Source: Stutzerimonas stutzeri
GTDB lineage: Bacteria > Pseudomonadota > Gammaproteobacteria > Pseudomonadales > Pseudomonadaceae
Assembly (NCBI RefSeq): GCF_024448695.1
Contig: NZ_JAMOHY010000006.1
Location: 62,001-126,000 of the forward strand
Direction: 5' to 3'
DNA length: 64,000 nucleotides
Under the pieces are notes generated by a model. That model searched no databases and was not told the DNA's origin. It saw only the letters and a program-made list of their open reading frames with translations. Position numbers and translations under genes: made by a program. Positions 34,960 through 45,805 of this stretch are shown piece by piece (the first letter of the stretch is position 1; the number at the start of each line of letters is the position of its first letter).

Positions 34960-36981
34960 ATGTTTCCGTTTTCCCACTTCAAGCCGGGCAGCAAGCAGGC
35001 CGATGGCGTGCTGAGCCTGCTCGGCAGTGCGCAACAGCTGACACAGCAACTCGCCACACTGCGCTTCAACCCGACCTACATTGCCGGCTTCGTCTCGCCG
35101 CACGTGGATATCGACGCCGTGGCACGGCAGATCACGCAACGCTTCCCCCAGGCGGTACTCAGCCTGTGCACCACCTCGGGCGAGCTGTCCAGCGACAACC
35201 CGCACCTGTATTGCACCACCGGGGCGCACTGGGACCGAGTGGTGCTGCAGCTGTTCGACGCCAGCGTGATCGCCGCGGCGGAGATCGTGCGGGTGCCGCT
35301 GGAATGCGAGGACATCCGCGGAACGGGCCAGCGCATGAGCATGGCCCAGCGCATTGCAAAGCTGACCGCTTCGATCAAGCGCCTGCAGGTGTCAATGAAG
35401 ATCGACTACCGCGACACCCTGGCCAACATCTTCTTCGACGGGCTTTCGGCCTCGGAATCCTTCTTCATGGAGGCGCTGTACGAGTCCGGCCGTTTCCCCT
35501 GCCTGTTCGTCGGCGGCTCAGCCGGCGGCACGCTGGACTTCCAGAAAACCCAGCTGCATGACGGCCAGCGCGCGTACCAGAACCACGCGCTGATCGTCTT
35601 CCTCAAGTGTGCCCGCGACGTGCGTTTCGGCGTATTCAAGAGCCAGAACTTCGAGCCCACCCCGCTCAGCCTGAGCGTGCTCAGCGCGTCTCTGGAAGAC
35701 CGTTACATCAGCCAGGTAGTGGACGCCCGCGGCAATATCCGCAGCATGGTTGCCGCACTCTGCGAGGCGCTCAACTGTGCGCCACAAGAACTGGAACGGC
35801 GTCTGGCGGACTACTCTTTCGCGATCCGGGTGGGTGAGGAAGTATTCGTGCGTTCGATCTCGCGGATCGATTTCGCCAACGAGCGCGTGCATCTGTTCTG
35901 CGACGTGGCGCCCGGCGAGGAGCTGATCATGGTCAAGCGCACGCCGCTGGCCGAAGCCACCCGCCGCGACTATGAGCGCTTCCTGCGCAACAAGCCGGGC
36001 AAGCCGCTGGTGGGCATTCTCAACGACTGCATCCTGCGCCGGCTCAACAACGAACAGGCACTGGGCAGCATGGACCCGGTGTTCGGCGACGTACCGGTGG
36101 CAGGTTTTTCCACCTTCGGCGAGATCCTCGGGCTCAATCTCAACCAGACGCTGACGGCGGTGTTCTTCTTCCGCACCAACGGCAAGGCTGAGTTCCACGA
36201 CGAGTACACCGACAACTTCATCGCCTACCACGGCGAGTTCAAGGCGTTTTTCCTGCGTCGGCAGATCAAGAAGCTCACGGGCCTGAGCCAGGTGGTGGTC
36301 AAGCAGATCGAACAGTTCAAACGCCAGGACTACGGCAGCACGGTGGACGTCAACGGCCTCGACGAACACATTCGACCGGTGTTCTCGGGGCTTGCCGACC
36401 TGGGCCAGGTGCTGTCACAGGCCGACCAGGAGCGCCAAAGCATCGCCGGGCAATTGAACCATTACGCCACAGAGCTGCATGGTTCGATGGACGACCTGAG
36501 CCTGAACATCAGCCGCCAGGGGCAGGTCATCGAGCAGGCCGCCGGCTCGGTCAAGCAGATGGTCAATCAGGCCGACAAAGTGGTCAGCAGCGCCCGCGAC
36601 CTGGCGCAGTCGAGTCAGCGTATTCAGTCGGTGGTGCAGACCATTCAGCAGATCGCCGGACAGACCAACCTGCTGGCGCTCAACGCCGCCATCGAGGCGG
36701 CGCGCGCCGGAGAGATGGGCCGCGGGTTTGCGGTGGTGGCCGACGAGGTGCGCAAGCTGGCGGAAATCACCGGCAGGAATGCCGAGGAAATCGGCACCGA
36801 CATCGAACGCCTGGCCAGTGAAATACGCGCCGTGGCGCAGCATATCGAGGCGCAATCGACCGACGTCGGCTCGCTCACCGGGCTGCTCGATGCCCTGGAA
36901 GACTCCAGCAACCTTACCGCCGACACCTCTCGTCAGACCAAGGGTGTCGCCGATCTGCTGCTCGGTCTGACGGCACGTTGA
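34960..36981 (+). CDS. Cytoplasmic FIST-domain chemoreceptor
   Basis: A 673-residue soluble transducer. The N-terminal about 400 residues form FIST_N and FIST_C sensor domains: [16 protein letters not shown] near 35, [17 protein letters not shown] near 185, then [19 protein letters not shown] near 380-398. The C-terminus is a short methyl-accepting signalling hairpin with [20 protein letters not shown] and [16 protein letters not shown]. No transmembrane helix is seen. FIST domains include NosP, a haem-based nitric oxide sensor, so gas or small-molecule sensing is possible. The ATG at 34960 is chosen; an upstream frame to 34816 lacks support. Confidence 0.92.
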   Translation: MFPFSHFKPGSKQADGVLSLLGSAQQLTQQLATLRFNPTYIAGFVSPHVDIDAVARQITQRFPQAVLSLCTTSGELSSDNPHLYCTTGAHWDRVVLQLFDASVIAAAEIVRVPLECEDIRGTGQRMSMAQRIAKLTASIKRLQVSMKIDYRDTLANIFFDGLSASESFFMEALYESGRFPCLFVGGSAGGTLDFQKTQLHDGQRAYQNHALIVFLKCARDVRFGVFKSQNFEPTPLSLSVLSASLEDRYISQVVDARGNIRSMVAALCEALNCAPQELERRLADYSFAIRVGEEVFVRSISRIDFANERVHLFCDVAPGEELIMVKRTPLAEATRRDYERFLRNKPGKPLVGILNDCILRRLNNEQALGSMDPVFGDVPVAGFSTFGEILGLNLNQTLTAVFFFRTNGKAEFHDEYTDNFIAYHGEFKAFFLRRQIKKLTGLSQVVVKQIEQFKRQDYGSTVDVNGLDEHIRPVFSGLADLGQVLSQADQERQSIAGQLNHYATELHGSMDDLSLNISRQGQVIEQAAGSVKQMVNQADKVVSSARDLAQSSQRIQSVVQTIQQIAGQTNLLALNAAIEAARAGEMGRGFAVVADEVRKLAEITGRNAEEIGTDIERLASEIRAVAQHIEAQSTDVGSLTGLLDALEDSSNLTADTSRQTKGVADLLLGLTAR

Positions 36982-36987
36982 ATCCGC

Positions 36988-38934
36988 TTATTCAGGCTGG
37001 GGCCGCTGCGAACGTGCGACGTGCTCACGCACTTCGGCATAGGGATAAGCTTCCAGGGAAGCGAAACCTGGTGTGCCGCGCGCCTTGAGTCGGGTGAACA
37101 GCGGCACGCTGATGCCACAGAGAAAACGTGTCAGGCACTCGACGCCGGGCTCGCTATTGGTCAACTGCCCATAGCGCTGGTTGAACTCGGCACAGCGGGC
37201 AGCGACGTCGATCCCGGCCAGCGGCGCCAGTTGCGGTGGCGCCGGCAGTTGCGCGACATGCCCCTGGCAGACCGAACAATGCCCGCAACGCCGCGGCGCC
37301 TGATGATCACCGAAGTAGTCGGCCAACCGCCAACTGAGGCATTCGCGCGACTCGAACAGCGCGAGCATGTTGTCTATGCGGGTGATTTCACTGGTTTCAT
37401 GCTGCTTGAAGTAGGCGTGCAGCTCGGCACTCAGCGCGTCTGTATCGAAGTTCGAATCGAGCAGCGCATAGACCTCGGTCATCTGCTTGCTCTCAAGTTC
37501 GATCCAGCCCTTTTCCTGGAAGTAATCCAGCGCCTTGACCACCCGTGCCCGATCGGCGCCGTGCTGCTGGTAGAGCACATCGAAATCCAGCGTGCACCAG
37601 GTTCGTGCCCGTGCAGAAGTCTGCACAATGGCTTCGACAAACTGCCGCCGTTCGCCCTCGAAGCGCGCGGACAGGGCTTCCGGCTCCAGGAGGTACTTGA
37701 AACGATACTCGGCGAAATAAGCAAAACGCGGCGCGATGATGCCTTTGAGTTCAAGCTGCACCAGCAGGGTTTTCAGCGGCAGTTGACGGATATTGCTCTG
37801 TTCGGAAAGCCGATTGAGCATCAGCTCCCACTGACCGCCCGGGCCAACGCTCGCCAGCTCATCCAGCACATGGCGGATACCGACGCGCTCCGGCGTGTCG
37901 CCGTAGACGAAATTCTGCAGCACGTTGAGGCTGTCGCGGTTGGCCAGCACCAGGCAGTCGGAAGGCTGACCGTCGCGTCCGGCCCGGCCTATTTCCTGGC
38001 TGTAGTTCTCTACCGACTTGGGCAGGTCGAAGTGCAGCACATTGCGGATATCGGCCTTGTCGATGCCCATGCCAAAGGCGATGGTGGCGACGATGCAGTT
38101 CAGTTCGCCCGCCATGAAGCGCCGCTGGATGGCTTCGCGCAGCTCGTGGGCCATGCCGGCGTGATAGGCGCTGGCCGGAAATCCGTGCTGCGCCAGGTGC
38201 TCGGCAACCTGCTCGGCAGTCTTCTGCTGGGTGACGTAGACGATGGTGGGCTGTGCCGCCTTATCGGCCAGCCACTCCACCAGCCGGCGCTGCTTGTCGA
38301 AACCGCTGACCGGCTCCACCAACAGATTGAGGTTGGATCGGTAGAAGCCGGTGGTGACCACATCCTCAGCCGCAATGGCGAATTTGGCCTGCATGTCGGC
38401 AATCACCGGCGGCGTCGCCGTGGCGGTCAGCAACAACACTTGGGGAATCTTGAACTGGCGCTGATAGTCGGGGAGCTTGAGGTAGTCCGGGCGGAAATTG
38501 TGGCCCCACTCGGAAATGCAATGCGCCTCATCCACCACCAGCAATGAAATCGGCACCTGGCTGATGAAATGGCGGAAACGCTCGTTCTTCAGGCGCTCGA
38601 CGGAAATCATCAGAATCTTGAGCTCGCCGGACTTGGCGCGGCTCATGGTGTCGCTGGCCTGCTCGCGGCTCTGCGCCGAGTCGATGCTGGCCGCCGCGAT
38701 GCCATGGCGATGCAGAAAGGCCAACTGATCCTGCATCAGCGCCAGCAATGGCGAAACCACCAGGGTCAGGTGCGGCAGATGCAGCGCCGGCAACTGGTAG
38801 CACAGCGATTTGCCGGAGCCGGTGGGAAAGATCGCTGCCGCCGAGCGGCCAGCCACCACGGTGCGAATGGCTTGTTCCTGGCCAGGACGAAAACCGTCAT
38901 AGCCGAACGTCTGGGCAAGTGTCTGCTCGATCAT
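36988..38934 (-). CDS. RecQ-family ATP-dependent DNA helicase
   Basis: 3'-5' superfamily 2 helicase of 648 residues for recombination and repair. Walker A TGSGKSLCYQLP is at about 39-50, Walker B DEAH in LVVDEAHCISEWGHNF at about 134-150, motif III TATA, and motif VI EIGRAGRDGQ at about 300. A zinc-binding CGHCSVC lies in the C-terminal third, with a family-specific tail rather than a clear HRDC domain. It converges with the FIST receptor (6-bp gap). Pseudomonads carry more than one RecQ-like protein, so I do not assign the symbol recQ. Confidence 0.92.
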   Translation of the reverse strand: MIEQTLAQTFGYDGFRPGQEQAIRTVVAGRSAAAIFPTGSGKSLCYQLPALHLPHLTLVVSPLLALMQDQLAFLHRHGIAAASIDSAQSREQASDTMSRAKSGELKILMISVERLKNERFRHFISQVPISLLVVDEAHCISEWGHNFRPDYLKLPDYQRQFKIPQVLLLTATATPPVIADMQAKFAIAAEDVVTTGFYRSNLNLLVEPVSGFDKQRRLVEWLADKAAQPTIVYVTQQKTAEQVAEHLAQHGFPASAYHAGMAHELREAIQRRFMAGELNCIVATIAFGMGIDKADIRNVLHFDLPKSVENYSQEIGRAGRDGQPSDCLVLANRDSLNVLQNFVYGDTPERVGIRHVLDELASVGPGGQWELMLNRLSEQSNIRQLPLKTLLVQLELKGIIAPRFAYFAEYRFKYLLEPEALSARFEGERRQFVEAIVQTSARARTWCTLDFDVLYQQHGADRARVVKALDYFQEKGWIELESKQMTEVYALLDSNFDTDALSAELHAYFKQHETSEITRIDNMLALFESRECLSWRLADYFGDHQAPRRCGHCSVCQGHVAQLPAPPQLAPLAGIDVAARCAEFNQRYGQLTNSEPGVECLTRFLCGISVPLFTRLKARGTPGFASLEAYPYAEVREHVARSQRPQPE

Positions 38935-39038
38935 GCTGAGTCACTCCTTTGACCGGGTAGCCCGAGGTGGGTAAATGGAAAGACACCGCATGGTGGACCG
39001 GGTTACACGGCCCACCAAGGGAGCATGATTCAGGCGAG

Positions 39039-39641
39039 TCAGAAACGGTCGCGGATGACCACCTCCTCGAACGGCAGTTTGCCGACGCGGGGCTTGGGAT
39101 CGACGGTGCGCTTGCCCACCGCGACCATCATCGCGATCACATGATTCTCCGGCAGGCCGATCAGCTTGCCCACCGCCTCGAAATCGAAGCCGTCCATGGG
39201 GCAGGAGTCCAGGCCCTTGCCGCGTGCTGCGAGCATCAGTGTCTGTGCCATCAGGCCGCAGCTGCGCATGGTTTCGTCACGCTGTACCTGCGGCTTGTCG
39301 CGGTAGTAGTTGTCGATGGCGCCAGCCATGTAGTCCTGCACTTCCGCAGGCGTGCCTTCCCAGACGCGCCGGGCGTTCTTCTCCCAGCTGTCGACCTGGG
39401 CACAGAACACCACCAGCATCGAGGCATCGGTCATCTGCGCCTGGTTCCAGCCCACCTCGCGGATCTGCGCACGCAGGGCCGGGTCGACCACTTCCAGCAT
39501 CCGCACGTGCTGCAGATTGAACGCCGAAGGTGCCAACAGTGCCAGGCGCAGCAAGTCATCCTTCTCCTCGCGGCTGAGCTGGAAACTGCTGTCGTAGGCC
39601 TTGACCGCGCGACGGCTCTGAATGGCTTCTTCGATATGCAT
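39039..39641 (-). CDS. Nitroreductase-family FMN protein
   Basis: A 200-residue NAD(P)H-dependent flavoprotein. FMN-binding RRAVKAYDSSF at about 10-20, LALLAPSAFNLQH at about 33-45, and the late GLDSCPMDGFD and MMVAVGKR segments fit the family. The native substrate is unknown; such enzymes reduce quinones, nitro compounds or enals. It stands alone between recQ-like and pckA genes, all on the minus strand. Confidence 0.9.
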   Translation of the reverse strand: MHIEEAIQSRRAVKAYDSSFQLSREEKDDLLRLALLAPSAFNLQHVRMLEVVDPALRAQIREVGWNQAQMTDASMLVVFCAQVDSWEKNARRVWEGTPAEVQDYMAGAIDNYYRDKPQVQRDETMRSCGLMAQTLMLAARGKGLDSCPMDGFDFEAVGKLIGLPENHVIAMMVAVGKRTVDPKPRVGKLPFEEVVIRDRF

Positions 39642-39762
39642 GAGGTGGACTCCACTGAGTTGAACAAGAGCGCCATGCTATGCCCCCACCCCACTCAAAT
39701 CCATGGGCCTTTGTTGATGCAAACCATCTACTTTATCGATCCATGCAACGACAGCCAGCCAC

Positions 39763-39788
39763 AAAAAAGCCGCCAGAAGGCGGCTTTT
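39763..39788 (-). terminator. Rho-independent terminator of pckA
   Basis: AAAAGCCGCC, loop AGAA, GGCGGCTTTT. Read on the minus strand the stem is followed by a T-run, 16 bp after the pckA stop. Confidence 0.9.
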
Positions 39789-39804
39789 CGGTAACGCTAC
39801 GGCG

Positions 39805-41346
39805 TTAGAGCTGCGGACCAGCCGCCTTGATGGCGTCGGAGACATCGAACTTCTTGAAGTTTTCGATGAACTTCTCAGCCAGCAGCTTGGCCGCTTCGTC
39901 ATAGGCGCTGGCGTCTGCCCAGGTGTTGCGCGGGTTGAGCAGCTGGGTATCGACGCCCGGAACCGAGGTCGGCACGTCCAGGTTGATGATCGGCAGATGC
40001 TCGGTAGGCGCACCGACCAGAGTGCCACCCTGAATCGCCGCGATCACCGCACGGGTAGTCGGGATATTGAAGCGCTTGCCGACGCCGTAGCCGCCGCCGG
40101 TCCAGCCGGTGTTGACCAGATAGACCTTGGAGCCGAAGGCCTGGATGCGCTTGATCAGCAGCTCGGCGTAGACACCGGCCGGACGCGGGAAGAACGGCGC
40201 GCCGAAGCAGGTAGAGAAGGTCGACTTGATGCCACTGCCCGAACCCATCTCGGTGGAACCGACCAGCGCGGTATAACCGGAGAGGAAGTGATAGGCCGCC
40301 TGCTCTTCGTTGAGGATCGACACCGGCGGCAGTACGCCGGTCAGGTCGCAGGTCAGGAAGATCACCGCGTTCGGCTCACCGCCGAGGTTCTTCTCGGAAC
40401 GCTTCTCGACGTGCTCCAGGGGGTAGGCGGCGCGGCTGTTCTGGGTCAGGCTTGCATCGGCGTAATCCGGTACATGGTTGTCGTCGAGAACCACGTTCTC
40501 CAGCACGCTGCCGAACTTGATCGCCTTCCAGATGACCGGCTCGTTCTTCTCCGAGAGGTCGATGCACTTGGCGTAGCAGCCGCCTTCGATGTTGAACACC
40601 ACGCCGGTGCCCCAGCCGTGCTCGTCATCGCCGATCAGGTAGCGGGATTCATCGGCCGACAGGGTGGTCTTGCCGGTTCCGGACAGGCCGAAGAACAGCG
40701 TGACGTCGCCTTCTTCACCGATGTTTGCAGCGCAGTGCATCGGCAGCACGTCAGCTTCTGGCAGCAGATAGTTCTGCACCGAGAACATGGCCTTCTTCAT
40801 TTCACCGGCGTAACGCATGCCGGCGATCAGCACTTTTCTGGCAGCGAAGTTGATGATCACGCAGCCATCGGAGTTGGTGCCGTCACGCTCTGGGACGCAC
40901 TCGAAGTTGGCAACGTTGAGCACCTGCCACTCGCCCTTGCCTGCCTGATTGTACTGCTCTGGATTGATGAACAGCTGACGACCGAAGAGGTTCTGCCAGG
41001 CCGTGGCAGTGGTCATCTTGATGGGCAGGTAGTGGGACTCGGAAGAGCCTACATGGACATGGGAAACGAAGTGATCCTGGGCCTGGTTGAAGGTTTCGAC
41101 ACGGTCCCAGAGCGCATCGAACTTCTCCGCCGGGAACGGGCGATTGATCGGACCCCAGGCAATATTGTTCTGGCTGCCTGGCTCTTCGACGATGAAACGG
41201 TCAACGGGAGAGCGACCGGTACGATGCCCAGTCCTGACGACCAGCGCGCCATTGGCGGCCAGTTGGCCTTCGCCGCGCTGGATGGCTTGTTCAACCAGTT
41301 GAGCGGCGCTGATATCGATGTACACGGCGTTGGTGGCTTGCGTCAT
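39805..41346 (-). CDS. pckA: ATP-dependent phosphoenolpyruvate carboxykinase
   Basis: First committed step of gluconeogenesis, oxaloacetate plus ATP to phosphoenolpyruvate. The 513-residue protein has [14 protein letters not shown] near residue 35-48, the P-loop [13 protein letters not shown] at about 230-242, and the Mg-binding [10 protein letters not shown] just after, with [13 protein letters not shown] near 425. It has its own downstream terminator and a 143-bp upstream gap to hslO, so it is monocistronic. Confidence 0.97.
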   Translation of the reverse strand: MTQATNAVYIDISAAQLVEQAIQRGEGQLAANGALVVRTGHRTGRSPVDRFIVEEPGSQNNIAWGPINRPFPAEKFDALWDRVETFNQAQDHFVSHVHVGSSESHYLPIKMTTATAWQNLFGRQLFINPEQYNQAGKGEWQVLNVANFECVPERDGTNSDGCVIINFAARKVLIAGMRYAGEMKKAMFSVQNYLLPEADVLPMHCAANIGEEGDVTLFFGLSGTGKTTLSADESRYLIGDDEHGWGTGVVFNIEGGCYAKCIDLSEKNEPVIWKAIKFGSVLENVVLDDNHVPDYADASLTQNSRAAYPLEHVEKRSEKNLGGEPNAVIFLTCDLTGVLPPVSILNEEQAAYHFLSGYTALVGSTEMGSGSGIKSTFSTCFGAPFFPRPAGVYAELLIKRIQAFGSKVYLVNTGWTGGGYGVGKRFNIPTTRAVIAAIQGGTLVGAPTEHLPIINLDVPTSVPGVDTQLLNPRNTWADASAYDEAAKLLAEKFIENFKKFDVSDAIKAAGPQL

Positions 41347-41489
41347 GAGTTTCCCGTCGGCTCTGGGCCGATTCCTCCATGCTGTTGTAGCCCACCAAAC
41401 AGCGGACTACACCGAAAAAAGTGGGCGCGATTATGACAGAAAAGGCGCGGTGCTGGGTATGAGCGCGTGATGGCAAAAAGGTTCAGAGC

Positions 41490-42383
41490 CTAATGCCGTG
41501 TGCCTGACGGTCCTTCGACACCCGCGCCGGCAAACAACTGTGCGATATCCGCTGCATCGAAGCGATAACTGTGGTTGCAGAACTGGCAGTCGATGGTGAT
41601 CGCATCACCCTGCTCGCGCAACAGCTGTTCAGCATCCGTCTGACCCAGGCTGATTACGGCCTTGGCCGAGCGCTCGCGTGAGCAGCTGCAGCGGAAGGTG
41701 ATCGGACGCGGTTCGAACAGGCGCACCGACTCATCGTGATAGAGCCGGTGCAGCACAGTCTGGGTATCCAGACCCAGCAGTTCTTCAGCCGACAGCGTGT
41801 CGGCCAGGGTTCGCAGATGCTGCCAGCTGGCTTCGCGCTCTTCGCTATCGCGGATGCGATCGGCAGGCAGTTGCTGCAACAGCAGGCCGCAGGCGCGACG
41901 GCCATCGGCGTTAAGCCAGAAGCGCGTCGGCAACTGCTCGGATGAAGCGAAGTAATTGGACAGACTGTCCGCCAGGGTGACGCCATCCAGCGCCACAATG
42001 CCCTGATATCGCTGACCATTGGTCGGGTCGACGGTCATCGCCAGCATCCCCTCGGGCATCAACTCGCCAAAGGTGGCGCCCGGGGTCAACTGGTCGGCGT
42101 GGTAGCGCGCAATGCCACGCACCTCTCGCTCACTGGAGCACTCAACCATCAGCAGCGGCACCGGCCCGCTGGAGCGCGCCTGCAGCACCATCAGCCCGTC
42201 GAATTTAAGGGTACCGACCAGCAATGCCGCAGCGGCCAGCAGTTCCCCCAGCAACTGGGCAACCGGCTCCGGGTAGTCGTGCTTGGCCAGCACTTCGGCA
42301 TAGCTGCGCTCAAGCCCGACCCACTCGCCACGCACATCGGTGTCATCGAAGAGAAAACGCTGGGTGTAATCGGAATCGAGCAT
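41490..42383 (-). CDS. hslO: Redox-regulated chaperone Hsp33
   Basis: Holdase activated by oxidation. The 297-residue protein begins [21 protein letters not shown]. It ends with the zinc redox switch CSC (in [10 protein letters not shown], about 235) and CQFC (about 267), the CxC-x27-32-CxxC pattern. The frame is open upstream to 42632, but the ATG at 42383 matches the family start. hslR lies immediately upstream on the same strand, the usual hslR-hslO pairing. Confidence 0.96.
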   Translation of the reverse strand: MLDSDYTQRFLFDDTDVRGEWVGLERSYAEVLAKHDYPEPVAQLLGELLAAAALLVGTLKFDGLMVLQARSSGPVPLLMVECSSEREVRGIARYHADQLTPGATFGELMPEGMLAMTVDPTNGQRYQGIVALDGVTLADSLSNYFASSEQLPTRFWLNADGRRACGLLLQQLPADRIRDSEEREASWQHLRTLADTLSAEELLGLDTQTVLHRLYHDESVRLFEPRPITFRCSCSRERSAKAVISLGQTDAEQLLREQGDAITIDCQFCNHSYRFDAADIAQLFAGAGVEGPSGTRH

Positions 42384-42519
42384 GAGTAGGACCAGACCAG
42401 ATTGAAGAACGGGAGCCGTAGCGGGCAGCGGAACTTGGCGAGTTACGCAAGCCTTGGTGACCCACGAGAGAAGGGACCGCATTCTAGGTTGAAAGTGGCG
42501 CCCATCCAACCGCTGCAGT

Positions 42520-42915
42520 TCATTGCTGGTCCGCACGAAAGCGCTGCAGGTCGCGGCGCTGCTTCTTGCTCGGCCTGCCGTCGGTTTCCACACCCAGCGC
42601 TCCGGCCTTGCGCTGCGCCGCTGCCTGCTCACGGCGGATCAGGCTGTCGGCTGTTTCTTCGTATAGCAGTTGCGCTTCCGGCGCGCCCTTGCGCACGGCG
42701 GACAGGGCGCGGACCACCACGGTGCGCTCGTCAAAACCGGCGCGGATCACCAGCTCCTCACCGACCCTCGGCTCCTTGCCCGGTTTGCAGCGCTCACCCC
42801 GACAGTGCACCTTGCCGCCTTCGATGGCGGCCTTGGCCAGCGCCCGGGTCTTGAAGAAGCGTGCAGCCCACAGCCACTTGTCCAGACGGAATTTGCCGTC
42901 ATCTTTTTCGCTCAT
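42520..42915 (-). CDS. hslR: Hsp15, heat-shock S4-domain ribosome-rescue protein
   Basis: Binds 50S subunits carrying stalled nascent chains. The 131-residue product has the S4 RNA-binding domain ([29 protein letters not shown] in parts: [10 protein letters not shown] at 13-22 and KAAIEGGKV at 28-36). A basic tail with [15 protein letters not shown] follows. It precedes hslO and is divergent from rimB. Confidence 0.95.
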   Translation of the reverse strand: MSEKDDGKFRLDKWLWAARFFKTRALAKAAIEGGKVHCRGERCKPGKEPRVGEELVIRAGFDERTVVVRALSAVRKGAPEAQLLYEETADSLIRREQAAAQRKAGALGVETDGRPSKKQRRDLQRFRADQQ

Positions 42916-42988
42916 CGTTCAACTCTGCCTGCCATGTTGGGTCATAGGTTCGTACAGATAGATGCGCTTGTCATGCACCCCATCTAGA

Positions 42989-43483
42989 ATGGCGCAACCC
43001 TACTGGATACTCGCCTTGGATACTCCCGACCCACACACCGTCATCGGATTGCGCGAATGGATTGCACTGCCCGAACTCGGCGTGGTCGGTCTGCGCGCGA
43101 AGATCGACACAGGCGCCAGCACTTCGGCGCTACACGCCACCGAGATCAGCGAATTCGACCGCGACGGTCAACGCTGGGTGCGCTTCACCGCCCACCTGGG
43201 TACGCAAGTGCAGCGCCGACACCGCTGCGAAGCACCGCTGGTGACGCGCAAGTTGATCAAGAGCTCCAATGGCCATACCCAGACCCGCTATGTAGTGCGC
43301 ACACTGCTGGCGCTGGGCGATCACCTGTGGCCGGTCGAATTCACCCTGACCTGCCGCAAGACCATGCGCTATCGCCTGCTATTGGGCTCCAGGGCGCTGA
43401 TGGATGGCAAATGGCTGATCGATCCGGCGCTGACCTATGTGCAACAAAAACCCCAAACCCTTACTTTTCCCGGTGCCCAATGA
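42989..43483 (+). CDS. rimB: Retropepsin-like aspartic protease RimB
   Basis: A 164-residue member of the family once called ATP-dependent zinc proteases, now recognised as retropepsin-like. The active-site motif [13 protein letters not shown] is at about 40-52 and a second [11 protein letters not shown] segment at about 136-146. In pseudomonads RimB acts with RimK on the glutamate tail of ribosomal protein S6. The ATG at 42989 is preferred over 42962. Its TGA overlaps the rimK ATG (ATGA), strong evidence of coupled function. Confidence 0.88.
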   Translation: MAQPYWILALDTPDPHTVIGLREWIALPELGVVGLRAKIDTGASTSALHATEISEFDRDGQRWVRFTAHLGTQVQRRHRCEAPLVTRKLIKSSNGHTQTRYVVRTLLALGDHLWPVEFTLTCRKTMRYRLLLGSRALMDGKWLIDPALTYVQQKPQTLTFPGAQ

Positions 43484-44385
43484 AAATCGCCGTGCTGTCG
43501 CGCAATCCCCGCCTGTATTCGACTCGCCGACTGGTGGAGGCCGGCCAGCAGCGTGGCCATGAGGTCGTGGTAATCGACACCCTGCGCGCCTACATGAACA
43601 TCGCCAGCCACAAGCCGCAGATCCACTACCGGGGCAAGCCGCTGGAAGGCTTCGACGCGGTGATTCCACGGATCGGCGCGTCGGTGACTTTTTACGGCTG
43701 CGCGGTACTGCGTCAGTTCGAGATGATGGGCGTATTTCCGCTCAACGAGTCGGTCGCAATCGCCCGCTCGCGGGACAAGCTGCGCTCGCTGCAACTGCTG
43801 TCGCGCCGGGGCATCGGCCTGCCAGTGACCGGCTTTGCGCACTCGCCCGATGACATCGCCGACCTGATCCAGATGGTCAACGGCGCGCCGCTGGTGATCA
43901 AGGTGCTCGAAGGCACCCAGGGCATCGGCGTGGTCATGTGCGAAACGGCGACAGCGGCCGAATCGGTGATCGAGGCCTTCATGGGTCTCAAGCAGGACAT
44001 CATGGTGCAGGAATACATCAAGGAAGCCGGGGGCGCGGACATCCGCTGCTTCGTGGTGGGCGACAAGGTCATCGCGGCGATGAAGCGTCAGGCCAAGCCG
44101 GGTGAATTCCGCTCCAACCTGCACCGTGGTGGCACGGCCAGCCTGATCAAGATCACCCCGGAAGAACGCATGACCGCCATTCGCGCCGCCAAGGTCATGG
44201 GCCTGAGCGTCGCCGGCGTGGACATCCTGCGCTCCAACCACGGCCCGCTGGTGATGGAAGTGAATTCCTCACCCGGCCTGGCCGGCATCGAGGAAACCAC
44301 TGGCAAGGACGTGGCCGGGCTGATCATCCAGTATCTGGAGAAGAACGCCGGCCCGCATTTGACCAGAACCAAGGGCAAAGGCTAG
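43480..44385 (+). CDS. rimK: Ribosomal protein S6 glutamate ligase RimK
   Basis: ATP-grasp ligase (301 aa) that adds glutamates to the C-terminus of S6 and so changes translation. It starts [18 protein letters not shown]. Family motifs are GSFDAV-type [18 protein letters not shown] near 60, [11 protein letters not shown] near 141-151, [16 protein letters not shown] near 192, and [12 protein letters not shown] near 260. The ATG at 43480 overlaps the rimB stop; a longer frame antisense to nothing extends upstream but only through rimB. Confidence 0.96.
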   Translation: MKIAVLSRNPRLYSTRRLVEAGQQRGHEVVVIDTLRAYMNIASHKPQIHYRGKPLEGFDAVIPRIGASVTFYGCAVLRQFEMMGVFPLNESVAIARSRDKLRSLQLLSRRGIGLPVTGFAHSPDDIADLIQMVNGAPLVIKVLEGTQGIGVVMCETATAAESVIEAFMGLKQDIMVQEYIKEAGGADIRCFVVGDKVIAAMKRQAKPGEFRSNLHRGGTASLIKITPEERMTAIRAAKVMGLSVAGVDILRSNHGPLVMEVNSSPGLAGIEETTGKDVAGLIIQYLEKNAGPHLTRTKGKG

Positions 44386-44396
44386 ACCAACCCGAC

Positions 44397-45719
44397 CTAT
44401 GACGCCTCGGCAGCACCTCGCGGCAACAACAGCCCCAAAGGCAGGCTGACGCGAGCTTCCAGCCCTCCGCCGGCACGATTGCGCAGCTCGATGGTGCCGC
44501 CATGCTGGGCGGCGATGCGCTTGACGATGGCCAGCCCCAGCCCGGTACCCTGCCCACCGCGAGCGCGGTCGCCGCGGATGAAGGGATTGAAGATCTCGCC
44601 CAGCTCATCCGGATTGATCCCGGCACCCCGGTCAAGCACGCTCAACACCACATAGGGCGCCTGGCGCTCGCCCGAAACGAAAGCCGCCACTTCGACTCCA
44701 TGCCCGCCGTAACGCAGGGCATTCTCGATCAGGTTGACCAACAGGCGCTTGATCGACACCCGCCGCAGCGCCAGTTCCGGCATCGGCTCCACGCACAGGC
44801 GCACGGTTTCCCCGTACTGGTTGTAGGGCGCCACCACTTCGCACACCAGCTCACCGAGGTCGATGCTCTCCACCGGCTCGTCGCTGCCATCACGCACGAA
44901 GGCGAGGAACTGATCGAGGATGGCGTCCATGTCCTCGACATCGCGGATCATGTCATCGGTCAGCTCATCGTCACTGGACATCAGTTCCAGTGACAAACGC
45001 AGGCGCGTCAGCGGCGTACGCAGATCGTGGGAAACCCCGGCAAGCATCAGTTCGCGCTCACGCCCGGCCTGCTCGACGTCCTCGGCCATCTGGTTGAAGG
45101 CCCGATAGACCTCGGTCATCTCGCTCGGCGTGTCGCTGACCGGCAGGCGCACGCTGCGCCCCTTGCCGATCTGCCGGGCGGCGTAGACCAGACGCTTGAG
45201 CGGCAGGTTGAGCTGACTGACGAAGATCCAGGCGGCAGCGGTGGAGAGCAGACCGATCCCGAGGAACCAGCCCAACACGCTCCAGATCCGCTGGCCGCGC
45301 AAGGGATAGGCATACAGCGGCACTTGCAGCCAGTCCGGCCCGAGTTTCGGGGCGCGCACCCATATCGCCGTCTGTGGCTGGATACGCACCCGCACATCGG
45401 TGTCGATGCCGAGCTCGGCCTGCATCTGCCGCTGAAAGATTTCCGTGTAGGGCCAGTGGTATTCGCTGGGCGGTACCTCCTCGGGCGGCACGCGCAGCAG
45501 GCCGGCAGCCGTGGCGATACGCTCGCGGTTTTCCTCGTCCGCTGCCCAGTAGGCACGCAGGGTCAATGCCGCACCGTGGCTGTACTGACGATCGACCATC
45601 ACGTCTTCATTCATCATCAGGTACACCAGCATCAGTACCTTGGAGAACAGGACGACGATCAGCACCATCCACAGGGTGCGGGCGAAGAAACTTTGCGGGA
45701 ACCAGAGCGGGGCTTTCAT
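44397..45719 (-). CDS. amgS: EnvZ-like sensor kinase AmgS
   Basis: Membrane histidine kinase of 440 residues, the sensor of the AmgRS pair that in P. aeruginosa handles envelope damage and aminoglycoside tolerance. Helix 1 is at about 15-36, a periplasmic domain at about 37-155, helix 2 at about 160-180, then HAMP. The H box is AGVSHDLRTPLTRLRL near residue 230, with an ATPase domain (LIENALRYG, GRGAGI-like DRGAGINP, GTGLGLAIV). It is transcribed after amgR across an 86-bp gap. Confidence 0.94.
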   Translation of the reverse strand: MKAPLWFPQSFFARTLWMVLIVVLFSKVLMLVYLMMNEDVMVDRQYSHGAALTLRAYWAADEENRERIATAAGLLRVPPEEVPPSEYHWPYTEIFQRQMQAELGIDTDVRVRIQPQTAIWVRAPKLGPDWLQVPLYAYPLRGQRIWSVLGWFLGIGLLSTAAAWIFVSQLNLPLKRLVYAARQIGKGRSVRLPVSDTPSEMTEVYRAFNQMAEDVEQAGRERELMLAGVSHDLRTPLTRLRLSLELMSSDDELTDDMIRDVEDMDAILDQFLAFVRDGSDEPVESIDLGELVCEVVAPYNQYGETVRLCVEPMPELALRRVSIKRLLVNLIENALRYGGHGVEVAAFVSGERQAPYVVLSVLDRGAGINPDELGEIFNPFIRGDRARGGQGTGLGLAIVKRIAAQHGGTIELRNRAGGGLEARVSLPLGLLLPRGAAEAS

Positions 45720-45805
45720 CTAGCTGCAGACCTCAGGCTTCATGCTGCAGGCAAAAGCTCCCCACGTCATCATCGCTTGCCGATGGCGACGTGTTGCTGG
45801 CCGCT

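Noticed and set aside
39997-41436. A 479-codon frame antisense to pckA
   Set aside because: It mirrors pckA codon positions, lacks a ribosome-binding site and has no recognisable domain.
43057-43479. N-terminal extension of RimK through the whole of rimB
   Set aside because: The extension is the rimB sequence in another frame. RimK family proteins start at the ATG at 43480.
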